From the NCBI RefSeq assembly GCF_900142445.1, contig NZ_FRAV01000021.1, positions 28,856 through 92,855 of the forward strand: a stretch of DNA of 64,000 nucleotides, read 5' to 3'. Source of the stretch: Chryseobacterium polytrichastri (GTDB lineage: Bacteria; Bacteroidota; Bacteroidia; Flavobacteriales; Weeksellaceae). The position numbers and the translations under genes were made by a program. The notes under the pieces are model-generated. The model did no database searches, was not told the DNA's origin, and worked only from the letters and a program-made list of their open reading frames with translations. Below, in pieces: positions 1 through 9,097 of the stretch (position 1 is the stretch's first letter; the number at the start of each line of letters is the position of its first letter).

Positions 1-1861
1 AAGAGGTTAAGTTAAAATTAAAATCTTTTCTAGTGGATGCTAAACCATTCATCGTAAAGTTTTTCCAAATCGGGGCATCACCTAACACCATTCCTCCATA
101 CAACCTGAAACCAGTGGTTCCGAACATTGTTTTAAAATTATGAAGAAACAGTAAGTCAAAACGGGAATAATTGAAATCTCCTCCTAACGTTTTGTAACTC
201 TGCTCGTAATTCAGATAGATTTCCGGAAATTTCTGGTCAAGTAATGATTTTCCTTGCGGGGTCATAATATTGGTAGAATTCGGAGAATATTTTAAAGTAA
301 CCAAAGTACTAACGTTATCAAAAGACGATCCTCTGCCTCTGAATGAGTAATCAAACATCGCTTCTTCAAGGTTTCTTCTGGTTGCAAAAACTAAAGTAAG
401 TGCATTGGTGATGTCATTGTTATAGGATACGGATGCTCCTCTGAAGTGGAAATATCTGTCATTGTTGATATTGTTTCCATAATTCATAGTTCGCATTTTA
501 AAGCTCCAAAGTTTTCTGTAAAACTCTCCGGAAGCGGTAACGTCATTGTAATATTCAACTCTGAAATAAGAATTTTTTTCCAATGTTGTTTTCATATCAA
601 GCCCGATTCCATATTTCCATTTATCATCTTTAAAACCGTATGCAAAGTAATAGTCAGGTGAAAAATATGGATTGAAATTTTCATTAAGCTTAGCTTTTAA
701 TCCCACTCTAAATCCTTCATATGAGTTATAATTTACAACCTCATCAATTGCAAAATCCAAACTTTTAACTCTGATTTGTCCATTCAACAAACCCGATAAA
801 ACTTGGGCTTTGTTATCTATATTGTATTTTTTTCCCAGACTGTCGATTGTTTTGTAGGTGTTTCTTTCTCTTTCCGTTAAAGGATCAGTTCGGTATCGGT
901 CCAGGCTTTTTCCATCAGCATTTTTTACGGAGAAGGTATAGCCTTTAAAATCTTTTTTATCTTCAGGAATGGGTGTTTTGAAGTCGAAATATCTCGACGA
1001 TAGAAAAGCATATGTCCCGAAACTTTGTTTATTTTTTTTTGTAGGCTTTTCCTCAGGATGGTCTTTATCATCTTCCTGCATTGCCATCCTGTTCATTCTT
1101 AATTTTACAGTTTCGTGAGCCAGAAACCATTTATCATTATAGAAAATCCATGTGCTGGTAATAATTCCGTCGTTTTTATTTTTACTGAAATTTTCTATTT
1201 TTTTGATTCCGTAGGTTTCTGTATCAATATAAATAGCACCATTGTATTTCCTTTTTTTATCAGGCTTTTTATAATTTACTTCACGAAAACGGATAACGAA
1301 ATTTTTTCGGCCATCCATCTCAAGAGTATCCGTTAAAAAGAATCTGTACAAGCCTCTGTTTTCCTGTTTTAGCTGGGTCGGGATTTTCTCTCTGTTGCTT
1401 TGTTGCAGAGCAATCATTTCATAAATAGGTTGCTTAAGACCCGAAATTCTGTTGTCCAGAATATTGATCTTTTCTCCATATTTTGTTGAATATAAAAACT
1501 CCTGAGCCCTTTCCCAAAGGAATAATTTACTTTTGGCAAATATCTGTCTCGCAGAAATGTTGTTTAAGGAATCTTTCTCTCTTTTTTTCTTGAATAAATT
1601 GTTATCTTCAAAGAACCGGTTATACTGTGAAATACTGTCTTCATCAATATCCAATGAAATTTTTTCGTAAGATTTATAGGCGTAAGATTCTAAACTTTTA
1701 GGAGAGTTTTTTGTGAAATTCTGATTCACTTTTTTAAGAATCTCTAATGCTCTGGGGTCGCTTTTGTCCTCGATGACAACAGCTTCAATATCCGTAACTT
1801 TTGATTGTGAGAAACCAAAAATGTATGTGAAAAAAAATAAAAATAATAAGACCCTTTTCAT
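1..1861 (-). CDS. DUF5686-family outer-membrane protein (partial, C-terminus off the window)
   Basis: This frame is open from an ATG at 1861 down to the left window edge, so about 620 residues are visible and the C-terminus is missing. It begins with a hydrophobic signal peptide (MKRVLLFLFFFTYIFGFSQS) and then goes straight into the 'DKSDPRALEIL' segment. The rest matches the next gene (2010-4463) by eye throughout, including the 'FAYGFKDDKWKYGIG' and 'YSPNSTNIMTP' beta-rich segments, so the two are tandem paralogues. Unlike its neighbour it lacks the carboxypeptidase-regulatory-like domain after the signal peptide. DUF5686 proteins are predicted outer-membrane beta-barrel proteins of Bacteroidota with no settled function. 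A terminator at 1964-1987 separates it from the upstream paralogue. Confidence 0.85.
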   Translation of the reverse strand, partial: MKRVLLFLFFFTYIFGFSQSKVTDIEAVVIEDKSDPRALEILKKVNQNFTKNSPKSLESYAYKSYEKISLDIDEDSISQYNRFFEDNNLFKKKREKDSLNNISARQIFAKSKLFLWERAQEFLYSTKYGEKINILDNRISGLKQPIYEMIALQQSNREKIPTQLKQENRGLYRFFLTDTLEMDGRKNFVIRFREVNYKKPDKKRKYNGAIYIDTETYGIKKIENFSKNKNDGIITSTWIFYNDKWFLAHETVKLRMNRMAMQEDDKDHPEEKPTKKNKQSFGTYAFLSSRYFDFKTPIPEDKKDFKGYTFSVKNADGKSLDRYRTDPLTERERNTYKTIDSLGKKYNIDNKAQVLSGLLNGQIRVKSLDFAIDEVVNYNSYEGFRVGLKAKLNENFNPYFSPDYYFAYGFKDDKWKYGIGLDMKTTLEKNSYFRVEYYNDVTASGEFYRKLWSFKMRTMNYGNNINNDRYFHFRGASVSYNNDITNALTLVFATRRNLEEAMFDYSFRGRGSSFDNVSTLVTLKYSPNSTNIMTPQGKSLLDQKFPEIYLNYEQSYKTLGGDFNYSRFDLLFLHNFKTMFGTTGFRLYGGMVLGDAPIWKNFTMNGLASTRKDFNFNLTS

Positions 1862-1963
1862 GCAAAAAACTACTCCCAAAATTAGTGATATTTATCGTTA
1901 CTCAAAAGTTTTGTTAATTGATATTAATGTGGTTGTATCATCGGAATTATCTTTTAAAGCAAA

Positions 1964-1987
1964 ACTCCCGAAAAATATTCCGGGAGT
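1964..1987 (-). terminator. Rho-independent terminator of the 2010-4463 gene
   Basis: ACTCCCG (1964-1970) pairs with CGGGAGT (1981-1987) around a 10-nt loop. On the minus strand a TTTTGCTTT tract follows. It lies just past the stop of the full-length DUF5686 gene and before the start of its partial paralogue. Confidence 0.6.
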
Positions 1988-2009
1988 GCTCTGATGTATG
2001 TTTAATTTT

Positions 2010-4463
2010 TTACAAGACATTTAATCTAAACTTTATTCCGACATTATCTTTAAACTGAGAAGTCTGGTAGTATCCTAACCTGTAAGAAAGGCCAACATCT
2101 AAACTTCTGCCCAAAAATCTGTTCCACATAAACCCGACTTCTTGATAATAATGATCCAAAACCTGGAATTGGAACTGATGATCTTCCCTGTTTTTTAAAT
2201 TTCCGATGGCAGATTGATATTCAATTTCGATCGTAGAATATTTTTTCCCAAGAGTTTTAAACCTAAAAGGAAGAGATTGCGAAACTTTAAATGCCACAAA
2301 TTTATCAACAAAGAAAGTTCCGGAAGGCATTGTTGCAAACCCCATATTGGAAGGGGTACTGATGTTCGAATACCATTTGTCGACGTTGGTATCATTTTGT
2401 CCTGCAATTTCAAAGTTTTTCCAGATCGGAGCATTTCCTGAAGAGATTCCACCGAAAAGCTTGATGTTGGTATAGCCTAATTTTGATCTGAACTGATGAA
2501 TAATTAATGCATCTAATCGGTGATAATCTAATTCTCCACCTAACGTCTCAAACCCTTTTTCATAATTCATGAATATTTGAGGGTAGCTTTTTTCATACGT
2601 AAATTTCCCGCTTGGCGTCATGATATTTTTATCATTCGGAGAATATTTTAAAGATAATGTTGCACTTGTATTGTCGAAGTGACTTCCTAAGTTTTTATAC
2701 TGATAATTGAAAAGAGCCTGTTGTTTTTCTTTATTCACCGCAATTTTCATGCTCAATGAATTGGAAACATCGTAAAGAAATGAAGCTCCCCATTTCTGAT
2801 TTTTGTAGAAAGTTCCATTATGAAGATCCAGATTCATATCCGTAATTTTCATTATCATATCCCACATGTTATTGCTGAATCTTCCCGCAGCAAATACATC
2901 GTCTACATAATCAATCCTGAAAATTGAAGTTCTCTTATCAGACAATTTCACATCCAGACCCAAACCGTATTTCCATGTATGATCTTTAAATCCGTATCCG
3001 AAATAGCCATCAGGAGAAAATGTTTTATTGAATTTTTCATTTAATTTCAAACCGGCTCCTAAACGTAAACCTTGATATTTATCGTAACTGAAGAGTTTGG
3101 TAATATCAAAATCAATCATTTTATAGCGGATATTTCCCCTCATCAATTGGGTTAAAGTATTTAATTTTTTCTCAAAATCATGCTTTTGTACAAAGCTGTC
3201 AATTTTTGTATAGGTTAAGCTTTCTCTTGCCGTCAGACTGTCGGTTCTGTATTGATTTAAAAGGCTTCCGTCAGAATTTTTCATTTCCAGAGAATAGCCT
3301 TTGAATTCCGATGCTTTTTGCTGTTGATTCAATTCAAAATCAAAAAATCGGTTTTTAACATAGAGATAATTTCCGAACTTCTTTTTATTGTATTTGGTTT
3401 TTTCTCCAGGCTTTAGGCTGTCTTTTTTTGAAGTATTAAAACTTTGGTTTCCCATTTTTAATTTAATGTCTTCATAATCTAAAAACCATTTTCCATCAAT
3501 AGGTTTCCAGACAGAAACAATATTTCCTTCGTTTTGTTTTTTGTTGATACTTTCAAATTTTTTCAAGGCATAGGTCTGAGAATCAATAAAGATTTTCCCG
3601 TTGAATTTTCTCGGATTTTGTTTCTTTTTATCTGTAATTTCTTTGAATTTAATGACATAGGTTTTTCTACCGTCAAGCTGTAAAGTATCAGAAAGATAAA
3701 AATTAAACAGTTTTCTGTTTTCAGGTCTTAGTTGTCTTGGAGTTCTGTCTAAATTGGAGATATTAATGGCCAACGCTTCATAAATAGGGTTCTTAAACCC
3801 AGACATTTTGTTGTCAATAATATTGGTTTTTTCGCCAAAACTTTTTGAATATTTGTATTCAGTTGCTTTTTCCCAAAGAAACATCTGGCTTTCTTCTGTA
3901 GCAGTGAGGAAATCTTCGGTAGTTAATGAATCTTTTTTATCCTTTTCTTTTTGTTTAAAAGCTTTATGATCTACTTTAGAAAGTGAATCTTTTCTTATCG
4001 CCAAGAAATTTTTAAACGTGTCAATCGAATCTTTATCTACATCAATGGAAAATTTAGTATAAGATTTAAAATTATAAGTATCTAAAGATTTCGGAGAGTT
4101 TTCTTTAGCCCTTTTATTCACCTCATCCAAAATTTTTAATGCTCTAGCATCGCTTTTATCAGTAATTACAACTCTGTCGATATTATCCAGTTTTTCGGAT
4201 AGCGGTTTCATTGAAACTTCCATTGATTTTTTTACCTCAGCCAAAGCATCTTCAAAATTACTGGCCAAAATTTCAACCTTTTTACATTTTGTTTTAAAAG
4301 ATAATATACCTTCATGATTGGTTTTTCCCAGCAGATTGTCATCACAATAAACGGCTACATTTTGGATAGGCTGCTTGTTGTTTTTGTTGAATACCTTCAG
4401 TTGCGTCTGACCGAAAAATAGCACCGTAAAGAATAAAAAGAGTGGAGATAAAAGTTTTGTCAT
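2010..4463 (-). CDS. DUF5686 / carboxypeptidase-like regulatory domain outer-membrane protein
   Basis: This 817-residue protein starts at an ATG and has a signal peptide over residues 1-19 (ending FFGQTQ). Residues ~22-95 look like a CarboxypepD_reg-like beta-sandwich ('NKQPIQNVAVYCDD...NHEGILSF'). The long remainder is the DUF5686 region: a conserved 'DKSDARALKILDEVNKRA' segment near residue 105, a periplasmic-looking central part, and a C-terminal half of alternating beta-strand segments typical of an outer-membrane barrel. The family belongs to the Bacteroidota envelope and its biochemical role is unknown. It is a tandem paralogue of the gene at 1-1861, which lacks the first domain. The gene follows alaS but is separated from it by a strong terminator, so it probably has its own promoter. 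Confidence 0.85.
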   Translation of the reverse strand: MTKLLSPLFLFFTVLFFGQTQLKVFNKNNKQPIQNVAVYCDDNLLGKTNHEGILSFKTKCKKVEILASNFEDALAEVKKSMEVSMKPLSEKLDNIDRVVITDKSDARALKILDEVNKRAKENSPKSLDTYNFKSYTKFSIDVDKDSIDTFKNFLAIRKDSLSKVDHKAFKQKEKDKKDSLTTEDFLTATEESQMFLWEKATEYKYSKSFGEKTNIIDNKMSGFKNPIYEALAINISNLDRTPRQLRPENRKLFNFYLSDTLQLDGRKTYVIKFKEITDKKKQNPRKFNGKIFIDSQTYALKKFESINKKQNEGNIVSVWKPIDGKWFLDYEDIKLKMGNQSFNTSKKDSLKPGEKTKYNKKKFGNYLYVKNRFFDFELNQQQKASEFKGYSLEMKNSDGSLLNQYRTDSLTARESLTYTKIDSFVQKHDFEKKLNTLTQLMRGNIRYKMIDFDITKLFSYDKYQGLRLGAGLKLNEKFNKTFSPDGYFGYGFKDHTWKYGLGLDVKLSDKRTSIFRIDYVDDVFAAGRFSNNMWDMIMKITDMNLDLHNGTFYKNQKWGASFLYDVSNSLSMKIAVNKEKQQALFNYQYKNLGSHFDNTSATLSLKYSPNDKNIMTPSGKFTYEKSYPQIFMNYEKGFETLGGELDYHRLDALIIHQFRSKLGYTNIKLFGGISSGNAPIWKNFEIAGQNDTNVDKWYSNISTPSNMGFATMPSGTFFVDKFVAFKVSQSLPFRFKTLGKKYSTIEIEYQSAIGNLKNREDHQFQFQVLDHYYQEVGFMWNRFLGRSLDVGLSYRLGYYQTSQFKDNVGIKFRLNVL

Positions 4464-4543
4464 TAGTTTTTTATAGATAAGACAAAACTATTGATAAGAA
4501 GGTTACAAAAGTGCGAAGAAAAATATAATCTTTTGTTAAAAAT

Positions 4544-4580
4544 AAAACCGATTGTATTTCATAGAGATACAATCGGTTTT
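4544..4580 (-). terminator. Rho-independent terminator of alaS
   Basis: A perfect 14-bp inverted repeat (arms 4544-4557 and 4567-4580, 9-nt loop) is followed on the minus strand by an A-TTTTT tract. It lies ~70 bp past the alaS stop codon. Confidence 0.85.
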
Positions 4581-4647
4581 ATGATCGATTCAAGTTGCAT
4601 TAGAATGAAAAATGAATTTTCTTTAAGATTTTTTAAGGCTTTTATAA

Positions 4648-7251
4648 TTAAATATTCAACGCCTTCTGATAAGCATTTTCTAAGCCATCAAGGTTTTTAC
4701 CTCCAGCTGTTGCGAAACCTGGGTTTCCACCGCCACCGCCTTGGATTTCTTTTGCCAAGTCTTTAATAAGTGCTCCAGCCTGATAAATTCCTGCTAAATC
4801 ATCAGAAACACCAACGGTAATCATTGGTTTTCCGTCTGCGTCAGAAAGGATAATCGTTATAGAAGTTGGGATTTCTTTCTTCAATTGGAATACGATGTCT
4901 TTTACAGAACCTGCATCCAAAGAAGTTCTTTTCACTAAAATTAATTTATCGCCTTTTTGTTCATAAGCACCTTTCCAGTCACCGATTTCGCCTTTTGCTT
5001 TTTCTTTTTTGAATGCTTCAACTTCTGCTTTTAATGCAGCGTTTTCTTCAATTAATTTTTCGATAGAACGTACAACATCTTTAGATTTCAACAACTGAGA
5101 AAGCTCAGTAATCTGTTTTTCCAACCCTTTGAAATATTCTTCAGATTTATCACCTGAGATCGCTTCAATTCTTCTGATTCCTGCTGCTGCAGAACTTTCG
5201 GAAGTTAATTTGAAATGACCGATTTCACTTGTGTTCTTAACGTGAGTTCCACCGCAAAGTTCTTTTGAACTTCCAAATTGGATCATTCTTACGCTATCAC
5301 CATATTTTTCACCAAACAAAGCCATGGCACCTTTGTCAATTGCTTCTTGGATTGGTATATTTCTGAATTCTTGTAACGCAATACTTTCTTTGATTTTTGC
5401 ATTCACTTTTTCTTCAACCAAAGCCAATTCCTCCTCCGTCATTTTATTAAAGTGCGAGAAGTCAAAACGAAGATATTCAGGACCAACATAAGAACCTTTT
5501 TGCTCAACGTGAGTTCCTAAAACATCTCTCAACGCTTCATGCAAAAGGTGAGTTACTGAGTGATTAGCCTGAGAGTTTTTTCTGTCGGTTACATCTACTT
5601 TAGCAGTAAAAGAAGCACTAACATTTTCAGGAAGTTTATTGATTAAAGAAATAATCAATCCGTTTTCCTTTTTAGTTTCCAATACTTCGAAACTTTCAGT
5701 ATTATTTTCAAGGATACCTTTATCACCAACCTGTCCACCACCTTCTGGGTAGAAAGGAGAGTTGCTCAACACAACCTGATAAAATTCACCGTCTTTGTTT
5801 TCTACTTTTCTGTATCTTGTAATATAAGTTTCTGCCTCAATTTGGTCGTAACCCACGAAGTTTTCTTCTCTTTCTTCTAAATTTACCCAATCGTAAACTT
5901 TTTGAGCAGAATCTTTTCTACTGTCTTCTACTCTTATTTCCATTTGCTTTTCAAAGCCTTCTTCATCAATTGTTAATTGCTTTTCTTCAGCAATAATTCT
6001 TGAAAGGTCAGCTGGGAAACCATACGTGTCATATAGTTCGAAAATTTTATCTCCGGCAAGAGTTTTTTCTCCTTTTTCTTGAGTTTCTTTAATAATACTA
6101 TCTAATCGAATTAGACCTCTCTCAATCGTTCTTAAGAAAGATTCTTCTTCACTTTTGATGACTTCGGTAACTAATTTTCCTTGTTTTTCTAATTCAGGAA
6201 ATACTGATCCCATCTGTTCCTGAAGAACAGCAACCAATTTGTAAAGGAAAGGTTCTTTTATATCCAGAAATCTGTAAGAATAAGAAATTCCTCTTCTTAA
6301 GATTCTTCTGATCACGTAACCGGCACCTCCGTTTGAAGGCAATTGTCCGTCTGCAATTGCAAAAGAAACCGCTCTGATATGGTCTACCACAACACGGATG
6401 GCAATATCTTTTTCGTCTTCTAGAATTCCTGTATATTTTTTATCTGAAATTTCTTCAACTTTAGCAATTAAAGGCGTAAAAACGTCTGTGTCATAGTTTG
6501 AAGATTTTCCTTGAAGCGCCATACAAAGACGCTCGAAGCCCATTCCTGTATCTACGTGTTGAGCAGGAAGTTTTTCTAACGAACCATCTGCTTTTCTGTT
6601 GAATTCCATAAAAACCAGATTCCAAACTTCCACCACTTGAGGATGATCATTGTTCACCAATTCAAGCCCTGAAACTTTAGCTTTTTCTTCTGGAGTTCTT
6701 AAATCTACATGGATTTCAGAACAAGGTCCGCAAGGCCCGCTTGCTCCCATTTCCCAGAAGTTATCTTTTTTATTTCCGTTGATAATTCTATCTTCAGAAA
6801 TATGAGATTTCCAGAAATCATAGGCGTTTTGGTCCCTGTCAAGATTCTCAGAAGCGTCTCCTTCAAAAATGGTTACATATAGGTTTTCTTTCGGAATTCC
6901 GTACACTTCCGTTAATAATTCCCAGGCAAAAGCAATAGCATCTTTTTTGAAATAATCACCAAAAGACCAGTTTCCTAACATCTCAAACATGGTGTGGTGG
7001 TAAGTATCTCTACCTACATCATCCAAATCATTATGTTTCCCCGAAACTCTCAAACATTTCTGTGTATCGGCAATTCTTGGGGCGGTAGGCGTTTTGTAGC
7101 CTAAGAAAAAATCTTTGAACTGCGTCATTCCAGAGTTGGAAAACATTAGGGTAGGGTCGTCTTTCAGCACAATTGGAGCCGAAGGAACAATAAGGTGGCC
7201 TTTACTTTTAAAATAATCTAAAAATTTTTGACGTATCTCTTGTGATGTCAT
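4648..7251 (-). CDS. alaS: alanine--tRNA ligase
   Basis: AlaRS charges tRNA-Ala in the cytoplasm. The 867-residue length is normal for the bacterial enzyme. The N-terminal class II catalytic core contains '[20 protein letters not shown]' followed by '[17 protein letters not shown]'. The editing domain has the zinc-site motif HSVTHLLH and the later CGGTHV cysteine/histidine motif. The C-terminal DHHA1/C-Ala region ends with a Gly-rich '[16 protein letters not shown]' segment. The start is an ATG, giving [14 protein letters not shown], which is family-typical. A -7-like box TAAATTTG lies on the minus strand at 7295-7302. The gene appears to be transcribed alone, with a strong terminator at 4544-4580. 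Confidence 0.98.
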   Translation of the reverse strand: MTSQEIRQKFLDYFKSKGHLIVPSAPIVLKDDPTLMFSNSGMTQFKDFFLGYKTPTAPRIADTQKCLRVSGKHNDLDDVGRDTYHHTMFEMLGNWSFGDYFKKDAIAFAWELLTEVYGIPKENLYVTIFEGDASENLDRDQNAYDFWKSHISEDRIINGNKKDNFWEMGASGPCGPCSEIHVDLRTPEEKAKVSGLELVNNDHPQVVEVWNLVFMEFNRKADGSLEKLPAQHVDTGMGFERLCMALQGKSSNYDTDVFTPLIAKVEEISDKKYTGILEDEKDIAIRVVVDHIRAVSFAIADGQLPSNGGAGYVIRRILRRGISYSYRFLDIKEPFLYKLVAVLQEQMGSVFPELEKQGKLVTEVIKSEEESFLRTIERGLIRLDSIIKETQEKGEKTLAGDKIFELYDTYGFPADLSRIIAEEKQLTIDEEGFEKQMEIRVEDSRKDSAQKVYDWVNLEEREENFVGYDQIEAETYITRYRKVENKDGEFYQVVLSNSPFYPEGGGQVGDKGILENNTESFEVLETKKENGLIISLINKLPENVSASFTAKVDVTDRKNSQANHSVTHLLHEALRDVLGTHVEQKGSYVGPEYLRFDFSHFNKMTEEELALVEEKVNAKIKESIALQEFRNIPIQEAIDKGAMALFGEKYGDSVRMIQFGSSKELCGGTHVKNTSEIGHFKLTSESSAAAGIRRIEAISGDKSEEYFKGLEKQITELSQLLKSKDVVRSIEKLIEENAALKAEVEAFKKEKAKGEIGDWKGAYEQKGDKLILVKRTSLDAGSVKDIVFQLKKEIPTSITIILSDADGKPMITVGVSDDLAGIYQAGALIKDLAKEIQGGGGGNPGFATAGGKNLDGLENAYQKALNI

Positions 7252-7493
7252 AATGATATATATTGCTTTGCTTTTTACAAATTTTCGATAAATGCAAATT
7301 TACTATTTTTAGCTGATTTAGTTTTAAATATTTAATACTTTTGGAAAGATTGTTTCAATAGTTTGAAACATTTTTAGGAGCTATTTCCCGCTTTCCGTTG
7401 CAATCTTTTTTTTCAAAAAAGGATTTTTTCTTCAATCGGGGCTAGGGTTTCAGCCATTATTATCAAAATTAGAAGTACTAATTATCCATCAAC

Positions 7494-7636
7494 TTTGTCA
7501 TCCTGGAAGGATCTCAACGGTCGAAAATGAAGAATTCAATTTTGTTTTTTTGAGATTGCTTCGTCGCTTTGCTCCTCGCAATGACTTAAATTCGCTTTCT
7601 AATAGAGGATTGTTGAGATCCTTTCAGGATGACAAA
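7494..7636. repeat. MITE-like inverted-repeat element
   Basis: Two 25-nt arms, 7494-7518 and 7612-7636, are inverted repeats of each other with one mismatch (TTTGTCATCCTG... against its complement). They enclose ~93 bp. The interior at 7551-7585 contains a stretch ending GCTCCTCGCAATGAC that resembles short interspersed repeats I recall from many bacterial genomes. No transposase is encoded. A non-autonomous mobile or structured RNA-like element is inferred. Confidence 0.6.
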
Positions 7637-7667
7637 CATAGCGTTTTTATAATATGGTAAACAAAAC

Positions 7668-7699
7668 TTTGCACTTTTCCGTTTAACTTATTATCTTCG
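7668..7699 (+). promoter_or_regulatory. Promoter candidate for the ECF sigma operon
   Basis: TTTG at 7668-7671 and TATCTTCG at 7692-7699 are separated by 20 nt. This is one mismatch from the Bacteroidota primary-sigma consensus (TTG, 17-23 nt, TAnnTTTG) and lies 28 bp before the ATG. Confidence 0.4.
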
Positions 7700-7727
7700 T
7701 TACTATCTGAAAAGATAAAGTTTTAAT

Positions 7728-8282
7728 ATGACGAAAAACGAAGTACTGAAAAGCTGGATAGAACAATACTCCGAATCTTTGCTGAAAAGAGCGGTTTATT
7801 TACTTTCAGATAGGATAGAGGCGGAAGATGTTGTTCAGGAAGTTTTTATTGCTGCTTTTTCGTCGTATGATTCTTTTGAAGAAAAAAGTAAACCGCTAAC
7901 CTGGTTGCAAACGATTCTTAAAAATAAAGTAGCGGATTTTTATAGAAAAAAATATAGATCTGAACCGAAGATAAGATTGGATCATTTTTTTGATGAAACA
8001 GGTTCATGGAAAAATGATGATGTACTCCAGGATTGGGATGCCACTAATAAAGAAACCGAACTTTTGGATAATGATGATTTTAATAAAACATTAGAAGATT
8101 GTATTGAAGAGTTGCCTTCCCGATGGAAGATTCCTATGAAAATGTATTATCTTCAAGAAAAAAAAGCGCCTGAAGTGAGTCAGGAATTGGATATTTCTAC
8201 GACTAATCTATGGAAGATTTTGCAAAGAAGTAGAATGCAGCTAAGAGAATGTCTGGATTTTAACTGGTTTGCACAATCATAA
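7728..8282 (+). CDS. ECF-type RNA polymerase sigma factor
   Basis: This 184-residue protein has the two-domain layout of sigma-70 family ECF factors. Region 2 spans residues ~15-80 and contains 'EAEDVVQEVFIAAFSSYDSF' and 'PLTWLQTILKNKVADFYRKK'. Region 4 spans ~120-178 with a C-terminal helix-turn-helix ('APEVSQELDISTTNLWKILQRSR'). Regions 1 and 3 are absent. It is followed after 10 bp by a small HxxxCxxC protein that looks like its anti-sigma factor, then by DUF417 and MsrAB genes. The context suggests that it switches on an envelope oxidative-stress response. The exact target promoters cannot be read from this window. Confidence 0.93.
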   Translation: MTKNEVLKSWIEQYSESLLKRAVYLLSDRIEAEDVVQEVFIAAFSSYDSFEEKSKPLTWLQTILKNKVADFYRKKYRSEPKIRLDHFFDETGSWKNDDVLQDWDATNKETELLDNDDFNKTLEDCIEELPSRWKIPMKMYYLQEKKAPEVSQELDISTTNLWKILQRSRMQLRECLDFNWFAQS

Positions 8283-8292
8283 AGAATAAAAA

Positions 8293-8565
8293 ATGGTTAA
8301 AAAATTTATTCACCTGTTATTTTTACCATGCAGTGAAGCGACACTGCTCTTGGAAAAAAGAAATGCAAATTCCATTTCTCGGAAAGAGGATTGGAGGCTT
8401 TATATGCACCTTAAAATATGTAAATGGTGTAAAGCATACGAGAAAAAGCTGAAAATATTAGATGGAATTTTAAAAAGAAAACTTTTTCAGGATAAAAAAA
8501 CTGAAATTAATAATTCTGATATTCAGAATTTTAAAGATAAGATGATGAATAAGTTTGATCTTTAA
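8293..8565 (+). CDS. small zinc-finger anti-sigma-like protein
   Basis: This 90-residue protein starts with an ATG 10 bp after the sigma-factor stop. It has Cys13 in a 'CSEATLLLEKR' segment and then His39, Cys43 and Cys46 in 'HLKICKWC'. That is the HxxxCxxC arrangement of zinc-binding anti-sigma (ZAS / zf-HC2) domains. There is no transmembrane segment, so if it is an anti-sigma factor it is a soluble, possibly redox-sensing one, in which oxidation of the cysteines would free the sigma factor. This is inferred from the motif and gene order; the protein is too short to be certain. Confidence 0.7.
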   Translation: MVKKFIHLLFLPCSEATLLLEKRNANSISRKEDWRLYMHLKICKWCKAYEKKLKILDGILKRKLFQDKKTEINNSDIQNFKDKMMNKFDL

Positions 8566-8644
8566 ATAAATTTTTGTCAGGATTTTGAAATTGTTCCGAC
8601 TATACTTTTGAAAATATCAAAGTATTAATTCAAAATCTTAAAAA

Positions 8645-9097
8645 ATGAACGGAACAACACAGAAAATCAACAAAGAAGTATCAGCATCTACCATTGGGTA
8701 TTATATCTCCCTTTTTGGCACAGCCCTTATTTTAATCTGGATAGGAATTTTCAAATTTACCCCGACAGAAGCAGCAGGAATAAAAAGCCTTGTAGAAAAC
8801 CATTTTCTTACTTTTTACGTATATAATATCATGAGCGTTCAGGCAGTATCAAATGCTATCGGAGCGATAGAAATTATCATTGCCTTACTCCTTATATTTA
8901 GTGTGAAATTTGCATTCTTACGAAAGTATGCAGCAATAGGAATGATTGTAACTTTCCTTACAACCTTGAGCTATTTATTTACAACTCCCGGAATTTGGAA
9001 AGTAGTAGACGGGATACCCGTGACAGACTTTTTTATTCTAAAAGACCTTATGTTTTTAGGATTTGCATTAATGATACTTCAAAATGACAAAAAATGA
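8645..9097 (+). CDS. DUF417 (YkgB/RclC-like) inner-membrane protein
   Basis: This 150-residue protein has about four transmembrane helices, at roughly residues 18-38, 68-87, 95-115 and 127-145. It shows DUF417 hallmarks: '[17 protein letters not shown]' near the N-terminus, '[15 protein letters not shown]' in the middle and '[17 protein letters not shown]' at the end. E. coli RclC, a member of this family, belongs to the reactive-chlorine resistance regulon. Here the stop codon overlaps the msrAB start (ATGA), so the two are probably translationally coupled. That fits a shared role in coping with oxidant damage in the envelope. Confidence 0.85.
   Translation: MNGTTQKINKEVSASTIGYYISLFGTALILIWIGIFKFTPTEAAGIKSLVENHFLTFYVYNIMSVQAVSNAIGAIEIIIALLLIFSVKFAFLRKYAAIGMIVTFLTTLSYLFTTPGIWKVVDGIPVTDFFILKDLMFLGFALMILQNDKK

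Larger units (their letters stand above)
7252..7727. other. 476-bp intergenic region with a repeat element
   Basis: No coding frame is supported between alaS and the divergent sigma-factor gene. The right half holds the inverted-repeat element at 7494-7636 and the promoter candidate at 7668-7699. The left half is AT-rich and probably carries the alaS promoter. Confidence 0.7.

Noticed and set aside
1764..1994. Plus-strand ORF of 76 residues at the start of the DUF5686 paralogue
   Set aside because: It overlaps the signal-peptide coding end of a better supported minus-strand gene and the terminator beyond it, and it has no recognisable features.
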